DNA of 51,983 bases from Paludibacterium sp. GTDB lineage: Bacteria; Pseudomonadota; Gammaproteobacteria; Burkholderiales; Chromobacteriaceae. Each line of letters begins with the position of its first letter. The first letter of the stretch is position 1. The stretch is from positions 1-51,983 of the forward strand of contig NZ_JAFAND010000110.1 of the NCBI RefSeq assembly GCF_019232825.1. Direction: 5' to 3'. Position numbers and translations under genes: made by a program. Positions 39,340 to 47,040 of the stretch are shown here, piece by piece. The notes beneath the pieces are model-generated. The model made no database searches. It had not been told where the DNA came from and saw nothing but the letters and a program-made list of their open reading frames with translations.

Positions 39340-41045
39340 TACTTGTCTCCTTGCATCGGCAGGTCGAGCCGCATGCGGCGCGCGCATTGCTCGGCGATGT
39401 CGTAGCCGGCGTCGGCGTGACGCATCACGCCGGTGCCGGGGTCGTTCCATAATACCCGTTCGAGCCGCTTGGCGGCCGCGGCGCTGCCGTCGGCGACGAT
39501 GACCACGCCGGCATGCTGCGAGAAGCCCATGCCCACGCCGCCGCCATGGTGCAGCGACACCCAGGTGGCGCCGCCGGCGGTGTTGAGCAGCGCGTTCAAC
39601 AGCGGCCAGTCGGATACCGCGTCGGAGCCGTCCTTCATCGATTCGGTCTCGCGGTTCGGGCTTGCCACCGAGCCGGTGTCCAGATGGTCGCGGCCGATGA
39701 CGATCGGCGCCGACAGTTCGCCGCGCGCCACCATCTCGTTGAACGCAAGGCCCGCCTTATGGCGCTCGCCAAGGCCCAGCCAGCAGATGCGCGAGGGCAA
39801 ACCTTGGAAGGCGATGCGTTCTTCCGCCATGTCGAGCCAGCGCGCGAGCGCCTTGTTTTCCGGGAACAGCTCGCGCAGCTTGTCATCGGTTTTCTGGATG
39901 TCGGCCGGGTCGCCGGACAGCGCTACCCAGCGGAACGGCCCCTTGCCTTCGCAAAACAGCGGCCGGATGTAGGCCGGCACGAAGCCGGGAAAATCGAAGG
40001 CGTTTTTCACCCCTTGGTCGAACGCCACCTGGCGGATGTTGTTGCCGTAGTCGGTGACCGGAATGCCCATGCCTTGGAAGTCGAGCATGGCCTGCACGTG
40101 CGCGGCGCAGGAGCGGGCGGCGGCGGCGCGCAGCGTCTCGTGTTGCGCGGGGTCGCGCTGCGCGGCCTGCCATTGTTCCAGCGTCCAGCCGGCCGGCAGA
40201 TAGCCGTTGATCAGATCGTGCGCCGAGGTCTGGTCGGTGACGAGCGACGGCTGCAAGCCGCCGGCGCGCGCGCGGCGCACGAGTTCGGGCAGGATTTCGG
40301 CGGCGTTGCCCTTGAGGCCGATCGAGACGGCGTCGCCGCGGGCGGTGTGGTGGGCGATCAGTTCCAGCGCGTGTTCCAGATCGCGTGCCTGCATGTCGAG
40401 ATAGCGCGTGCGCAGGCGGAAGTCGATGCGCGATTGCTGGCATTCGATCATCAGCGAGGTGGCGCCGGCGAAGCTCGCCGCCAGCGGTTGCGCCCCGCCC
40501 ATGCCGCCAAGCCCGGCGGACAGAATCCAGCGCCCCTGCCAGGGGTTGTCGCCGCCGAAATGCTGGCGGCCGGCTTCGGCGAAGGTTTCGTAGGTGCCTT
40601 GCACGATGCCCTGCGTGCCGATGTAGATCCAGCTGCCGGCGGTCATCTGGCCGTACATCATCAGACCCTGGCGGTCGAGCTGGTTGAAGTGTTCCCAATT
40701 GGCCCAGTGCGGCACCAGATTGGAGTTGGCGATCAATACGCGCGGCGCGTCGGCGTGCGTGCGGAAGACCCCGACCGGTTTGCCGGATTGCACCAGCAGG
40801 GTTTCGTCGTCTTCCAGCCGGCGCAGGGTTTCCAGGATTTTGTCGAAACATTCCCAATTGCGCGCGGCGCGGCCGATGCCGCCGTAGACCACCAGCGCCT
40901 GCGCGTTTTCCGCCACCTCGTCATCGAGATTGTTCTGTATCATGCGGTAGGCCGCTTCGGTCAGCCAGCTTTTGCAGGTGCGTTCGGGGCCGCGCGGCGC
41001 GCGGATGTGGCGGGTCGGGTCGAAGCGCGGATCGGTGTGGGACAT
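39339..41045 (-). CDS. hutU: Urocanate hydratase
   Basis: NAD-dependent hydration of urocanate to imidazolonepropionate. 568 residues from ATG 41045 ([19 protein letters not shown]), with GGAGAAACC upstream. The NAD-binding block [19 protein letters not shown] and the C-terminal [17 protein letters not shown] are complete. It is the first gene of the hut operon, transcribed from the operator region shared with hutC. Confidence 0.98.
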   Translation of the reverse strand: MSHTDPRFDPTRHIRAPRGPERTCKSWLTEAAYRMIQNNLDDEVAENAQALVVYGGIGRAARNWECFDKILETLRRLEDDETLLVQSGKPVGVFRTHADAPRVLIANSNLVPHWANWEHFNQLDRQGLMMYGQMTAGSWIYIGTQGIVQGTYETFAEAGRQHFGGDNPWQGRWILSAGLGGMGGAQPLAASFAGATSLMIECQQSRIDFRLRTRYLDMQARDLEHALELIAHHTARGDAVSIGLKGNAAEILPELVRRARAGGLQPSLVTDQTSAHDLINGYLPAGWTLEQWQAAQRDPAQHETLRAAAARSCAAHVQAMLDFQGMGIPVTDYGNNIRQVAFDQGVKNAFDFPGFVPAYIRPLFCEGKGPFRWVALSGDPADIQKTDDKLRELFPENKALARWLDMAEERIAFQGLPSRICWLGLGERHKAGLAFNEMVARGELSAPIVIGRDHLDTGSVASPNRETESMKDGSDAVSDWPLLNALLNTAGGATWVSLHHGGGVGMGFSQHAGVVIVADGSAAAAKRLERVLWNDPGTGVMRHADAGYDIAEQCARRMRLDLPMQGDK

Positions 41046-41070
41046 TGGTTTCTCCTCCATATCGTGTGAT

Positions 41071-41122
41071 TTGTATAGACTAATATAGACACGTCACTGC
41101 GTTCTGAGAAGCTGTATAGACA
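41071..41122. promoter_or_regulatory. HutC-type operator repeats between hutU and hutC
   Basis: TTGTATAGACTAATATAGACA (41071-41091) and TGTATAGACA (41113-41122) share TGTATAGAC, 41 bases apart, close to four helical turns. The TGTATA core resembles known HutC operators. The stretch is AT-rich between divergent hutU and hutC, so HutC likely represses both and is relieved by urocanate. Assignment is by motif and position. Confidence 0.65.
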
Positions 41123-41138
41123 AATTTTGGCAGACAAC

Positions 41139-41852
41139 ATGACCTCCGCAGAGAAAAGCGCCACGCCGCGCTACCAACAGATCAAGCAGGATCTGCTCGA
41201 CCGCATCGCCGCCAAGGAGTGGGGCATTGGCGAGGCGATTCCGCCGGAGCAAACGCTGGCGCGCGATTTCGGCGTGGCGCGCATGACGGTCAACCGCGCG
41301 TTGCAGGAGCTGACCCAAGCCGGCGTGCTGGTGCGCCGGCGCGGTTCGGGCACCTACGTCGCGCCGCCGCGCGTGCACACGTCGCTTTTGCAAATCCGCA
41401 ACATTGCCGACGAAATCGCCGAGCGGGGCCATCGCTACGACAGCGCGCTGCTGCGGCTGGAGTCGGTGCCGGCCAGCGCCGACCAGGCGTTGCTGTTCGG
41501 CATCGAAACCGGCGCGCCGCTGTTCCGTTCGGTGATCGTGCATCGCGAGAACGACGTGCCGATCCAGGTGGAGGACCGCTTGGTCAACCCCGAGGTGGCG
41601 CCGCACTATCTGGCGCAGCGTTTCAAAACCCAAACCCCCAGCGCTTACCTATCGATGGTGGCGCCGTTGGCCGGCGCGCATTATACCGTCGAGGCGCGCC
41701 TGCCCGGCAGGGAAATCGCCGCGCACCTGGCCATCAGTACCAAGGACCCTTGCCTGGTGGTGCTGCGCACCACGCGCACCGAGGACCGCGTCGCCTCGCA
41801 GGCGGAGCTGTGGCACCCCGGTCAGCTGTATCAGCTGACGGGTGGGGTGTAA
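41139..41852 (+). CDS. hutC: Histidine utilisation repressor
   Basis: GntR/HutC-family repressor that releases DNA on binding urocanate. 237 residues from ATG 41139. The N-terminal winged helix has PRYQQIKQDLLDRIAAKEW and the recognition segment ARDFGVARMTVNRALQEL; the UTRA ligand domain follows (about 90-237), with IQVEDRLVNPEVAP. It is divergent to hutU and lies next to its presumed operator. Confidence 0.93.
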   Translation: MTSAEKSATPRYQQIKQDLLDRIAAKEWGIGEAIPPEQTLARDFGVARMTVNRALQELTQAGVLVRRRGSGTYVAPPRVHTSLLQIRNIADEIAERGHRYDSALLRLESVPASADQALLFGIETGAPLFRSVIVHRENDVPIQVEDRLVNPEVAPHYLAQRFKTQTPSAYLSMVAPLAGAHYTVEARLPGREIAAHLAISTKDPCLVVLRTTRTEDRVASQAELWHPGQLYQLTGGV

Positions 41853-42101
41853 GTGGGGGGAGTGGGAAGTAGGGAGTAGGGAGTGGTAAAGCAGGGCGTC
41901 GGGGATAATCGCTGCGACTCCCGACTCCCGACTCCCGGCTTAAGTCCGCCTGTCAGCCGCGCTTCCTTGTCATTCCCCCGCTTGCTGGATATCGTTGGTG
42001 ATTGCGGCGTTTGCCGCAAAAGGCGCGGGCCCCGAGGTCTGGAACACCCCGGAGCCCGCTGACCAAATCAACTCTTCATCCTTAACCCAAGGAGAATTGA
42101 T
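41853..42101. other. Intergenic block with GGGAGTA repeats
   Basis: 41857-41886 carries GGGAGTA-like heptamers in tandem, and 41915-41938 carries the inverse CGACTCC three times, so the two parts can fold into a long imperfect hairpin after hutC. AAGTAGGGAGTAGGGAGT recurs at about 49226. The rest, up to the next small gene, shows no feature. Confidence 0.5.
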
Positions 42102-42359
42102 ATGGCTACTTGCCATGGTACTGCAGTCCCCACCGCCGCTTCAAACCGCGACCTCCGGCAACTGCCGCTGTTCTCTCTGATCGCCGAGCTGTGCGCGCCG
42201 CGCGCGGGCCAAGCCGATCCCGGCGTGTGCCGGCTGATCGTCGACAGCCGCTTGCCGTGGGCGTCACTACGGGTCGATTCGGAGCGATCTTGGCTGTATT
42301 TCCCGGAAGTGGTGCGCACGAGACGGGTGGCGGGATGCGTGATCTTAACCGCCGAGTAA
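42102..42359 (+). CDS. Small orphan protein of unknown function
   Basis: 85 residues, not recognised. The ribosome site AAGGAGAATTGAT before the ATG is the best argument that it is real. No clear signal peptide or membrane segment; three cysteines (CHG, LCAPR, GVCRL plus one near the end). The C-terminal half (LIVDSRLPWASLRVDSERSWLYFPEVVR) looks like a small folded beta domain. It sits in a repeat-rich accessory stretch. Alternative frames in the same place lack a ribosome site. Confidence 0.45.
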   Translation: MATCHGTAVPTAASNRDLRQLPLFSLIAELCAPRAGQADPGVCRLIVDSRLPWASLRVDSERSWLYFPEVVRTRRVAGCVILTAE

Positions 42360-42458
42360 GGCGCTAACGGAGGCGGGCGGCCAGGCCGCCCGTGCCGGAT
42401 GGGCCCGCCTAAGTGGCGGAAGCCCTTGATGACCACTAGGGGGTGTCGTTAATAGGGC

Positions 42459-42570
42459 GGTGCACTGCCTTCGGCGAGTGCACCCTACGCGAAAGGATGC
42501 CCCGTTGGGTAGGGCGTAATCGACGCGCGACGCGCGGCATTGCGCCGAACACCTGACGATAGGCCTTAGG
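42459..42570 (+). repeat. Structured dispersed repeat, copy 2
   Basis: Second copy of the repeat at 30020-30132. The first hairpin is GGTGCACT-loop-AGTGCACC, changed from copy 1 at both paired positions; the second has GGCGTAAT/ATTGCGCC arms. Its end CCTTAGG supplies part of the AGGAGA ribosome site of the following higA-like gene. Confidence 0.75.
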
Positions 42571-42578
42571 AGAACATC

Positions 42579-42860
42579 ATGAGCGGCATGCACAATCCGG
42601 CGCACCCTGGTGAGGTGCTGCAAAACTGGCTGGAGGGCGTTAGCGTGACTGAAGCGGCACGCAAATTGGGCATCACCCGCACCGCGCTATCCCGCATTCT
42701 GCATGGCCATGCCGGTATCAGCCCTGATATGGCGCTACGGTTGGCCGAGGCGCTCGGGACCAGTGCGGAAAGCTGGTTGCAAATGCAGATGAACTACGAC
42801 CTTTGGCAGGCCTCCCTGCGTCCGCGCCCTCATGTTGAAAAGCTGTTGCCCGTCGCCTGA
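42579..42860 (+). CDS. higA: HigA-family antitoxin (XRE DNA-binding), no HigB partner
   Basis: 93 residues. The N-terminal [14 protein letters not shown] is the HigA/VapI signature, followed by a helix-turn-helix ([21 protein letters not shown], about 22-42) and [23 protein letters not shown]. As an antitoxin it would neutralise HigB and repress its operon. The HigB toxin gene, usually just upstream, is absent: that place holds the dispersed repeat and the orphan gene. It may be a solitary regulator or the remains of a toxin-antitoxin pair. Confidence 0.85.
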   Translation: MSGMHNPAHPGEVLQNWLEGVSVTEAARKLGITRTALSRILHGHAGISPDMALRLAEALGTSAESWLQMQMNYDLWQASLRPRPHVEKLLPVA

Positions 42861-42913
42861 CGCACCGTTGAAAATGTGCCGGTTCGATGCCGCTTACGCC
42901 GTAGACTTAGAAT

Positions 42914-43057
42914 CTCTAACAAAAGTACCGGCAAGGCATCTGCCCAGGTCTTGTAGCGTGCATTCGCCGCAGGCAATGCACGGCTTGCGTGAGCCCTAGG
43001 GCCGTGCGTTGCTTCGCGAACGCACGCTACCCAACCGCGAAATATGTTTTGTTAGAG
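42914..43057. mobile_element. 144-bp MITE, copy 2
   Basis: Perfect 11-bp terminal inverted repeats CTCTAACAAAA and TTTTGTTAGAG. Same length and order of internal hairpins as the copy at 34887-35030, with scattered substitutions. No coding capacity. It separates the higA-like gene from the end of the peptide exporter gene; any transposase is outside the window. Confidence 0.85.
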
Positions 43058-43062
43058 GGGCC

Positions 43063-45171
43063 TTAGCCTTTTACCCCTTCATTGCCTGACGCCGCGCCGT
43101 CCGCCAACGACACCGCCCGGTCGGCCGAGGCGATGGTTTCCGGCCGGTGCGCGACGATGAGCCGCGTCAGTCTCAAGGCCGCCACGGCCTGATTCACCTG
43201 TTGTTCCAGCGCGCAGTCCAGACTGCTGGTCGCCTCGTCCAGGAGCAGGATGCGCGGCTGCTTGTACAGCGCGCGCGCCAGCAGCAGCCGCTGCTTTTGC
43301 CCGCCGGACAGTACCGAGCCCATGTCGCCGCAGAGCGTGTGGTAGCCCATCGGCATGGCGGCGATGGTGTCGTGCACGGCGGCCAGGCGCGCGCAGCGCT
43401 CGGCGCGGGCCGTGTCCGGCGCGGGATCGAAAAAGGTGATGTTGTCCAACAGCGAGCCGGCGAACAGCTGGTCGTCCTGCATGACGGTGGCGCACAGCGT
43501 GCGCGCGCCGTCGCTGCCCAGTTGCTTGAGCGGCACGCCGCCGATCAAAATCTCGCCGCGCGTCGGCGTAAGAATCCCGAGCAGCAGTTTGAGCACCGTG
43601 CTTTTGCCGCAGCCGCTCGGGCCGGTAAGCGCCACCGATTCGCCGTCGGCCACCTGGAAATGGAGCCCCTGCAACACCCAGGGCGCGTTGTCGTCGTGGC
43701 GGAACCAGACGTCGCGTAGCGCGATATCCGCCTGCTGAGGCAAGGCGCAGGCGGCGGCCGCGTACGCTTGCGGCGCGGTCAGGACGATGTCGGCCAGCCG
43801 CTCGCCCTGCAGGCGCAGCATCGCCAATGTCGACGCCTTGTCGATCAGCGCCTTGGTGCGCTCCGAGAATTGGCGCGCGTAGGCGGAGAAGGCCATGAAC
43901 ATGCCCACCGAGAAATGTTGCGCCAGTACGAGCTCGGCGCCGAACCACAGCAGCGCCGCGTATTCGAGCCCGGTCAGCAGCCGCTGCAGGCTGTTGTAGA
44001 GAATCTCCGCCCGGTCGGCGCGCACCGCGGCATGAATCTGCTCCACCAGCAAGTTGCTCCACACCGCCTGCCGCTCGGCCTGGCGCTGAAACAACTGAAT
44101 CGCCTGCATGCCGCGCAGGCTTTCCAGGAAGTGTCCTTCCTGTTTGGCCAACTGAATCATTTCGCGCTCCGCGCGCTCGCGCAGCGGCCGCTGGCCCGCC
44201 CAGCGCAGCAGCGTGTACAGCGCCAGGCTCGCCAGCGAGATCAACGTCAGCGTTGGGCTGTAGACCAGCATCAAGGCGCAGGTGCCGAGCGCCAGCAAGC
44301 CGTCGAGCAACGCCTCGATGCATTGATTGGTCAAGGTTTGCTGAATGGTGCCGACACAGCCGAAACGCGCGCTGATGTCGCCGATGAAACGTTTTTCGAA
44401 GAAGGACAACGGCAGGCGCAGCAAATGATGGAACACGCGCAAATACCAGTGCATGCCCACGATATGGCTGATCTGCAAGACGCTCCAGGCACGCACCGCG
44501 CCGATGCCGACCTCGCCCAGCAAGACCAGCAGAAAACCGCTGACCAACACCAGCAGCATATCGCGGTCGGCCGCCAGCATGACGCCGTCGACCAGCCATT
44601 GCGTGAACAGCGGCGCGCTCAAACCCAATAGCTCCAACGATAGTGCCAGCATGAACACCTGGGCGATGGCGTGGCGCAGCCCTTCGAAGCCGGTGAACCA
44701 TTGCCGCCAGGGAAAGCGCCGCCGTTGTTCGGTGGGACGGAACGTGTCGGTCGGCGTCAGCGTCAAGGCGATGCCGGTAAAGGCGCGATCGAGCTCCGAC
44801 CAGCCGACATGGCGCCGGCCTTGCGCCGGGTCGTGAATGCGGATGCCCTGTTTATCGACTGCGGCCAAGACGACGAAGTGGTTCATCTCCCAGTGCAGGA
44901 TGCAGGGGCAGGGGAGCTGCGCCAACTCCGCCGGTTCCAGCCGCAATGCACGCGCAGCCAGGCCGAGGGTATCGGCCATGCGCACCAGGTCGGCCAGCGT
45001 CGCGCCTTTGAGCGACGTGGCGAAACGTTGCCGCAGCAAGGGCAGGTCGACGCGATGGCCGTGAAAGGCCGCGACCATGCCCAGCGACGCCAAGCCGCAC
45101 TCGGCGGCTTCGCTTTGCAAATAAAGGGGGAGACGATGCCCGCCGCCGAACATGGCGGCCAGATTCACCAT
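43063..45171 (-). CDS. C39 peptidase-containing ABC exporter of double-glycine peptides
   Basis: 702 residues in one inner-membrane protein. The C39 cysteine peptidase domain (about 1-135) has a full catalytic set: Q19, C25 (QSEAAECGLASLG), H98 and D114 (HFVV...IHDPAQG). The membrane domain (about 160-440) follows, then the ATPase with Walker A GPSGCGKST (517-525), LSGGQ (621-625) and Walker B ILLLDEATSSLD. It should cut a precursor after GG and export the product. It overlaps the HlyD-type gene by 7 bases; the candidate cargo lies upstream at 46515-46682. Confidence 0.93.
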   Translation of the reverse strand: MVNLAAMFGGGHRLPLYLQSEAAECGLASLGMVAAFHGHRVDLPLLRQRFATSLKGATLADLVRMADTLGLAARALRLEPAELAQLPCPCILHWEMNHFVVLAAVDKQGIRIHDPAQGRRHVGWSELDRAFTGIALTLTPTDTFRPTEQRRRFPWRQWFTGFEGLRHAIAQVFMLALSLELLGLSAPLFTQWLVDGVMLAADRDMLLVLVSGFLLVLLGEVGIGAVRAWSVLQISHIVGMHWYLRVFHHLLRLPLSFFEKRFIGDISARFGCVGTIQQTLTNQCIEALLDGLLALGTCALMLVYSPTLTLISLASLALYTLLRWAGQRPLRERAEREMIQLAKQEGHFLESLRGMQAIQLFQRQAERQAVWSNLLVEQIHAAVRADRAEILYNSLQRLLTGLEYAALLWFGAELVLAQHFSVGMFMAFSAYARQFSERTKALIDKASTLAMLRLQGERLADIVLTAPQAYAAAACALPQQADIALRDVWFRHDDNAPWVLQGLHFQVADGESVALTGPSGCGKSTVLKLLLGILTPTRGEILIGGVPLKQLGSDGARTLCATVMQDDQLFAGSLLDNITFFDPAPDTARAERCARLAAVHDTIAAMPMGYHTLCGDMGSVLSGGQKQRLLLARALYKQPRILLLDEATSSLDCALEQQVNQAVAALRLTRLIVAHRPETIASADRAVSLADGAASGNEGVKG

Positions 45172-46421
45172 TTGCCGCTCACGCTATAGAGCGGTTCCAG
45201 CACCCATTCATACAGCCGGCGTCTGTCGAGCAGCAGATCGGCTTCGAGCCGCATGGCCGGCATCAACGGCATGGCGCGGCCATAGGCCTGTATGTCGGCG
45301 CGGTCCAGCTGTACGCGGATGCGATAGAGGGATTCGCGCGCGTCGGTCGGCAGATCTATTTCTTGCGGCAACAGCGCGGAGCGGGCGACCGAGACCACGC
45401 GGCCGCTGATGTGGCCGAATTTCTGATAGGGAAAGGCATCCAGGCGCAATTTGACCGCCGTGCCGGGGCGGATGAAGCCGACCGCCTTGCTCGGCGCATA
45501 GAGATGCGCTTCCAGTCGCGCATCGGCGGGAACCAGCAAGGCGAGCGGCTGTTGCACGGCGGCCGGGGCGCCCGCGCTGGCGGTGACCGCCGCCAGGGTG
45601 CCCGCGCGTGGCGCGGTCACTTGCCAACGGTGGCCGGCTTGATGCTGCGCGGTTTCCTGCCGCAGCGCTTCGGTGGTCCGTCGCAGCGTCTCGTGCTGAT
45701 CTTGCTGCCGCAGCGGCTGCTCGCCGAGCTCGGCGGCGATGCCGGCCTGTTCGCGCCGCAAGCCGTCGAGCGCGCGCGTCTGCGCCAGCCAGGCGCGCTG
45801 TGCTTCCAGGCGCTCCTCTTCCTTTTGCTGCAGCTGCGCGGGGGAAATGAAGCCCTCGGCTGCGAGTTGGTTGAAGCGCTGCCAAGCCTGCTGGGCCAAG
45901 GCGCGTTTGCGCGCCAACAGATGCGCCTCCTGTTCCGCGCGGGCGATCTCGCCGGTGAGAAGCCGCAGCCGCCGTTGCAGGTCGGCCCGCTGCATGGCGC
46001 CGAGCTGTTGCATGGCCGCGATGCTGGCCGCCAGCGATTGCAGCCGGGCGGCCAACGCCTCGGCGATGCGTTGCTGGGTTGGCCCGAGGGCGCTTTGCCG
46101 CTCGGCGCTGAGCGTGAACAGCGCCTGCCCGGCGCGCACGGTCTCGCCTTGCTCCACATGCCGCGCCTCGACGATGCCGGCTTGTCCCGGATAGAGCCGC
46201 AATACTTGGTCGCCGGGCTGGATCTGCCCGGCGACGGTCACCCGCCGGGTATAACTGCCCCAGTAAAGCCAGGCGATGGCCAGCGCGATCAGTAGGCTAA
46301 ATAGATAAACCAACAGCGTGGTGCGCAGCGGCAGCGTGCAGTCGGGGCGGCCGAGCCGCTGGTCGGACTGGGCTTCGACCGCCGCTGGACGAAAGAGCGG
46401 CGGAAAGGAGGGGTTCGTCAT
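45165..46421 (-). CDS. HlyD-family periplasmic adaptor for the peptide exporter
   Basis: 418 residues from ATG 46421 (MTNPSFPPLFRPAAVEAQ). One N-terminal membrane anchor (about 32-52, LLVYLFSLLIALAIAWLYWG), a lipoyl/barrel segment, a long coiled-coil hairpin (about 105-245, rich in Gln, Arg, Leu and Ala) and a C-terminal beta-barrel. It links the inner-membrane ABC exporter to an outer-membrane channel. No TolC-like gene is present here, so a channel elsewhere is probably used. Confidence 0.92.
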   Translation of the reverse strand: MTNPSFPPLFRPAAVEAQSDQRLGRPDCTLPLRTTLLVYLFSLLIALAIAWLYWGSYTRRVTVAGQIQPGDQVLRLYPGQAGIVEARHVEQGETVRAGQALFTLSAERQSALGPTQQRIAEALAARLQSLAASIAAMQQLGAMQRADLQRRLRLLTGEIARAEQEAHLLARKRALAQQAWQRFNQLAAEGFISPAQLQQKEEERLEAQRAWLAQTRALDGLRREQAGIAAELGEQPLRQQDQHETLRRTTEALRQETAQHQAGHRWQVTAPRAGTLAAVTASAGAPAAVQQPLALLVPADARLEAHLYAPSKAVGFIRPGTAVKLRLDAFPYQKFGHISGRVVSVARSALLPQEIDLPTDARESLYRIRVQLDRADIQAYGRAMPLMPAMRLEADLLLDRRRLYEWVLEPLYSVSGKW

Positions 46422-46514
46422 TGCGCGGCGATTCTCCCGTGAAAGGATCGGGGCGGTCCGCGTGGGCGGGCCGCCCCGATGCCTAGGGTCCATTGAGGTC
46501 AGAAGACAGGACGA

Positions 46515-46682
46515 TTAGTTCTTCTTGGGCTTGCTACCATCCCCGGGCGGCAGGGTTTGGCGCCCTCCGGAGGCGTTTGGGCGCGCTTGGCGCTCCCGGC
46601 TGGCATCCTTTCTGGACTGCCTTTCGCGGTATTCCCGCCCACCGCTGACTTTGTCGAGTTGCTGGATATCGATGATATGCAT
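46515..46682 (-). CDS. Double-glycine-leader peptide precursor, arginine-rich product
   Basis: 55 residues from ATG 46682, with AAGGAG 9 bases upstream. The leader MHIIDIQQLDKVSGG (1-15) is a classical double-glycine leader (LxxVSGG). The predicted product REYRERQSRKDAS...PGDGSKPKKN is 40 residues, strongly basic (12 Arg/Lys against 5 Asp/Glu), without Cys, and hydrophilic with a Pro/Gly-rich end. A second SGG occurs at 38-40. It lies 93 bases before the adaptor gene on the same strand, so it is the likely cargo of the C39 exporter. Antibacterial peptide or signal are both possible. Confidence 0.75.
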   Translation of the reverse strand: MHIIDIQQLDKVSGGREYRERQSRKDASRERQARPNASGGRQTLPPGDGSKPKKN

Positions 46683-47040
46683 GATGCGCCTCTCCTTCTG
46701 GGTGACGGCCATCCGCGTTGAGGGGTGCGGCATGGGGTGCGAGATGGCTGAGAGGTAGACCGGGGGTTGGCGGGAAAGTTGGTGGCGAGCACGCATTGCG
46801 CGCTGTTGCGGGAATTTTAGTTTTTTGAATGGAGGCGGTCGGTATTTTCCTATCGCTATGCCGTGCCAATCCGATTGACCTGGCGCGCCAGGGGTATCGG
46901 CAAATGCAAAATATGCATCACAGCAGCATAACGAGCGAGCGCGATCGTGTAGCCATGGTGCTACAATCGATGACTGACCGGCCGCCGGCCAGACGTGTCG
47001 CGACCGCCTTCCCGTCCTCAGAAATTGCGAGATTAGCCCC
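46683..47040. promoter_or_regulatory. Divergent region between the peptide locus and fumarase
   Basis: No further gene is supported in these 358 bases. TAAAAT on the minus strand near 46815 is a fair -10 for the peptide operon. On the fumarase side ATGCA-AAATA-TGCAT (46904-46918) is a perfect inverted repeat that could be an operator. GGCGCGCC-type GC blocks lie between them. Confidence 0.4.

Noticed and set aside
42360-42578. HigB toxin upstream of higA
   Set aside because: The space is the dispersed repeat and holds no RelE/HigB-like frame on either strand.
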